64,000 nucleotides of DNA from Hirudo medicinalis (taxonomy: Eukaryota; Annelida; Clitellata; Hirudinida; Hirudinidae). The stretch covers positions 796,008-860,007 of the forward strand of contig MPNW01000048.1 of NCBI GenBank assembly GCA_011800805.1. Reading direction: 5' to 3'. Shown piece by piece: positions 60,400-64,000 of the stretch. Both the position numbers and the translations under genes were made by a program. Within the stretch, counting starts at the first letter, position 1. The number at the start of each line of letters is the position of its first letter. Below the pieces are notes generated by a model. The model had not been told where the DNA came from. It saw only the letters and a program-made list of their open reading frames with translations, and did not search any database.

Positions 60400-62130
60400 C
60401 GTCATCAGGTTACCTACAGTTTGTTTTTGTGTTCTTGGTGATTCATTTTTTCTGTTTAATTTAAGTGTTGTTCGCCATTAAGTTAATTCGTTTATATCAG
60501 TTTTTATAACTAGAGTGCTGATCCTGAGTCATTCTTGTCGTAGTCTTTTACATATGTAAATTGTCACCTTGCCTTGTTGAGATGGGCAGAGATAAATAGC
60601 ATCTGTTGGTGCTTCTGTAAATGCAGTTCTATGTTTTCTGACATGATAATTGTTTTTAATGAGCGTATCTCACATCCAATCAAGCCATATACTTTTAATC
60701 TAATTTAAGTCCTATTTAGTAAAATTATATGAGGCAGACAAAACATTAACATAAAACCTGGAGGAGCTATTTACTCTTGAGTGGTTCCTGTTTCAAAATT
60801 AAAAGTGCAATTATTAATTTGAGAAAGTTGTTTTTAATTGGTGGCAGTTTAACTGTAGTTTTTTATGCTTTCCTTATAAGCATTTGTCATTTCATTTCTC
60901 ATGAGCATGTGATTGTGCTTTTGTAAAAGTTTAAGCTTCTATTGGATAATGTGATTGGGTTCTTGTAACTTGGTTTTGGTGACCTAGTAAGATTATGAAA
61001 GTTTGATTCATGTGGGGTAGCAGCACTTTTCATATTTCTATTTCATATCCTGGTTAACTGAGGTAAGCATTGCGACCTGCCGATATCAAGTAACTTACGA
61101 TGACATTAATATTGGTGGAATTACTTTGTAATGCCTTTTAAATTAACTTACATTGCCAGGGTGGAATTGAAATCATTGTATGCTCGAATTTATTAAACAA
61201 CTAATGGGAACTTTTTGACTTTCTTTTCTGCAAGTGCAAATTGTTTGTCTTGATGTCATCAAATTGTGATGACTTCGTGCAACATGTTTTCAGTGTTTGT
61301 GAAATCGATTAATTAGCACCCTGCGATGCACTTAAGATACAATGAGGTGATGTATAATGCTTTCTTCTTTTTGATTATTTGTCATGTTTACATCAACTTT
61401 TACTTCAAAGCTGAAATCCTTTAATTATTTCATTCCAGAGCTTGTGAACCTGAATGCTTACTTACATAGGATTCTGCCATTGACAGTGAGTTTCTTGTTG
61501 AAAATAATAAGTATAAGTATTCAGTCTTACAAATTGAAATCTTTGGTTTTTTGTGGTATAATTTTGTTTCATGAATTATAATTGAAAATGTTCTAGCAAG
61601 TGTTTGATGGAATCAGATTGACATTTCTTGAACTTGTGAATGTGTTGAAGGGTAACGATGAATGTTGTTCACTGATATTCCTCTGCATAGTGCAACATTG
61701 TTGTGGTCGTGCAATCGTGCCTTTCCACGAATGACCATCATCGTACCTTGCAGTCCATGTATTCGTATGTTACAATTTAGTGCTCGTTATTGGTTATTAA
61801 TATTTTTTTAAACTTTTTTAAACCTTTGTTTGGATTGCACCTAATCAACAAACAATGAACAAGTAGTTAAAACAACACAAAAAAAGACACGCAACTCAAA
61901 GGGGCAGCCCCAATGGAAGTTTATCCCGCCGATGGGACTGCCTGATGTAGGAAATGAAATAGGTCGATAAAGTGACGGAACCTTACAAGACATAACAGTA
62001 ATATTATGAGTTGCACAAATTAAATAATAGTTGCACGTATATAAAAGTATTAAAGCATAAGAGAATGTAAGATTATTTGCATCATCTCTTGTTCGTTCCG
62101 TCCGAAATGACCTTGGCAAACTCATCCACC
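60400..62130. other. Intergenic, nothing recognised
   Basis: AT-rich sequence without supported exons. A short imperfect hairpin (CCAATGGAAG...CCGATGGGA) lies at about 61910. Confidence 0.5.
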
Positions 62131-62139
62131 TCGATTGAC

Positions 62140-62440
62140 ATAATTGGATGCCCATACCTTTGCATGATCTTCAAAATATCACTTACGGCACTCTGGCAAC
62201 GGCCGAGCCACTCTATCTCGACCATCTCGTTCACTGCTGCCTAATCCTCGACCGTCTTCGTTCATCTTTTGCCATTCATCTACATCAGCCGGTTCTTATG
62301 ACCTACGGAGGGTTGTCGGCCGAGGCTTCTCTTGTGTCTTGCCTGCCATCTGGAACGATCTGCCCCCTTTCATCTGAATTAATTCTCTTAAAAACTAATG
62401 TGAATAAAGATTTGGTCCTACACAATAAATGGAAAAAATT
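62140..62440 (+). mobile_element. LINE ORF2 C-terminal remnant, different family
   Basis: Across shifted frames: RPSSFIFCHSS..., YDLRRVVGRGFSCVLPAIWN, DLPPFI and a SLKN stretch. This matches the T.YG.RAFS.AAP.lWN.LP..I...SL..FK tail common after non-LTR reverse transcriptases. Frameshifts and stops show it is dead. Confidence 0.65.
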
Positions 62441-62729
62441 TGACATTGGTTCTGGTAAAATCAGGTTTATAAGAAGTCCAATTTTTGGTATCACATGGGC
62501 ATAACAGTGAAATAAACATTTAATGTTTTGTTGCAGATTATTGCATTACTATTTGTTTATTATGTCTTTATTAATACTCATACTAGTGAACAAAAATCGA
62601 AATTTACTGGAAGAGAAAAAATATTATATTCAGTGGTGGATTTGTTAGCATGATATGTTGGATTTAAGACACAACAGTTGCCAACAATTAATGTTGTTTT
62701 TGCCTTTTATGGGTGTCAGACCTTATTAT

Positions 62730-63027
62730 CATACACTGAGTATAATTTATTATTATGTACTGAATATAATTTATTATTATGTACTGAGTATAATTTNNNN
62801 NNNNNNNNNNNNNNNNNNNNNNNNNNNNNNNNNNNNNNNNNNNNNNNNNNNNNNNNNNNNNNNNNNNNNNNNNNNNNNNNNNNNNNNNNNNNNNNNNNNN
62901 NNNNNNNNNNNNNNNNNNNNNNNNNNNNNNNNNNNNNNNNNNNNNNNNNNNNNNNNNNNNNNNNNNNNNNNNNNNNNNNNNNNNNNNNNNNNNNNNNNNN
63001 NNNNNNNNNNNNNNNNNNNNNNNNNNN
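62730..63027. other. 27-bp tandem repeat running into an assembly gap
   Basis: Three copies of a TATTATTATGTACTGARTATAATT unit at 62731-62796 are followed by 231 Ns (62797-63027). The array probably continues into the gap and caused it. Apparent reading frames through the Ns are meaningless. Confidence 0.9.
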
Positions 63028-63734
63028 TTTCTCTGCTTTCCAAAAGTCAAACTCACCTAATATTCTGGAATTTCAAAGGGGAAGTGAGCCACCACAGATT
63101 GAAAACTTAATTGTGGCCATTGCTTTCTCATGAAGTCTTTTATTTTTACATAATTTACGTCGTTTAGGGCCCGACCCAGAAATTAACCCACAAACTCTTT
63201 TAACTTCCTGCTCAACACTGGATCGGCTTTCTGTTAATTACGCTACTGCTGCTGTTACATTTGCTAATAGCGAGAGGCCGATTTCATGTTTTAGATGGCT
63301 GTAGTGGATGCTTGAATGAGGATGATGAATCCTCGCTGGATTGATTAATTGTTGTTGGATCGCTAACAACGCACATGCAACTAGAGAGGATGCTCATGCA
63401 ATGAATGGACGTAGAGTAGGTGGAGGAGGAGGAGAATGAAAACTACTCGCGGATGGATGAGAGTTATCTCGATTGGACATTAACCTGTTAGATGCGCCTA
63501 TCTGCAGATAACGTACTCGTGTTTGAAGCGCGCGCCATCATCCTCAACTTCATTCATAGAATCGTCTCTTACTCATCTCGACTTTAATAATTGGGTCAAA
63601 GTTTGTGGGAGTACGTTTTAGGAGTATGATGGCTCCATTCAAAATTTTCTGAAGATTTTTTGAAGTATTTCGATCATAAACATATAGTTTGGATTTGGAT
63701 TCATTCGGATTAACCATTTATTGGATTATTCACC

Positions 63735-64000
63735 ATGTCGACGAAGAAATCTAGCGAAAAATCTCACTTAAAACTTAGATTTTCAGCATCTGCTTCGAAC
63801 TTGCAAATCTGTACATCCCCACAGTCCGATTTGATTGACGGTTATTTTGGCACCTCTCAAACAACCTTTAAAAACATGTTTCGTCTCAAAAGACTAAACA
63901 GCAAAACGCTACAAAAACGTAATACGTTTGGCTCTCTATGGGACCTGAGAAATTGCGCGAATTACAAGCTTTCTCTCAGCTCCCCCTGCAACGATGTGAT
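63735..64000 (+). CDS. First coding exon of an unidentified gene, cut by the window
   Basis: ATG at 63735 in a good Kozak context (TTCACCATGTCG) opens a frame that stays open for 88 codons to the window end. It begins MSTKKSSEKSHLKLRFSASA, then NLQICTSPQSDLIDGYFGTS, and near the end RLKRLNSKTLQKRNTFGSLW. It is rich in Ser, Lys and Arg, with RxxS-like sites (RLNS, RNTF) suggesting phosphorylation; no membrane helix and no signal peptide. No family recognised. Codon use and GC exceed the flanks, supporting coding. Confidence 0.6.
   Translation, partial: MSTKKSSEKSHLKLRFSASASNLQICTSPQSDLIDGYFGTSQTTFKNMFRLKRLNSKTLQKRNTFGSLWDLRNCANYKLSLSSPCNDV

Noticed and set aside
62655..63133. 151-codon open frames through the N gap
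   Set aside because: More than half of each frame is unknown bases; the rest is tandem repeat.
1..64000. CRISPR arrays, bacterial operons, riboswitches
   Set aside because: Spliced animal genes throughout; no regularly spaced direct repeats with unique spacers and no prokaryotic gene organisation.

Overview
This is AT-rich invertebrate animal DNA. Introns are about 100 bp to 2 kb, splice sites are GT-AG, and the window holds trinucleotide microsatellites and degraded transposons. The four recognisable genes have metazoan orthologues, and a short (TTAGGG)n tract fits a non-arthropod, non-nematode animal. An invertebrate deuterostome such as an ascidian would fit the compact genes, but the sequence does not prove it. 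Almost no real protein here is one long reading frame. I joined exons by splice signals, phase and family similarity recalled from knowledge, with no database search.

Layout: (1) 272-20328 (+), the 3' two thirds of an inositol 1,4,5-trisphosphate receptor: about 36 exons from the mid regulatory domain through six membrane segments, pore and C-terminal tail; the IP3-binding N-terminus lies left of the window. (2) 22772-23205, a decayed second copy of its last exon and 3' flank. (3) 23438-26833 (-), aladin (AAAS), a WD-repeat nuclear pore protein, convergent with the receptor. (4) 27400-28350, retrotransposon and Tigger/pogo transposase remnants. (5) 28351-33591, a long stretch without recognised coding sequence, upstream of or in a 5' intron of the next gene, with several TGACCT nuclear-receptor half-sites. 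(6) 33592-40035 (+), an NR2C (TR2/TR4) orphan nuclear receptor. (7) 41328-48105 (-), a group VI calcium-independent phospholipase A2 (PLA2G6-like), with ankyrin repeats then a patatin lipase domain, convergent with NR2C. (8) 48106-56211, repeat-rich with no recognised host gene. (9) 56212-58518 (-), the 3' end of an unidentified gene encoding a Ser/Pro-rich tail. (10) 58519-63734, SINE and LINE copies, a telomere-like tract, a possible promoter and a 231-base N gap. (11) 63735-64000 (+), the first coding exon of an unidentified gene that runs off the window.

Mobile DNA is the most informative non-genic material. It includes two hAT copies with 8-bp target duplications, a PIF/Harbinger-type element with TTA duplications, two tRNA-derived SINE families nested in each other, three copies of one LINE 3' end, a Myb-like retrotransposon fragment and two unclassified dispersed repeats. 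The genes do not form an operon-like system; calcium release (ITPR) and calcium-independent PLA2 are neighbours, but I see no evidence of functional linkage. I found no convincing wholly new biological system. The best leads are the duplicated ITPR 3' end beside AAAS, the DR4-DR4 element upstream of NR2C, the telomere-like tract at a LINE junction, and two unidentified coding exons at the right-hand side.
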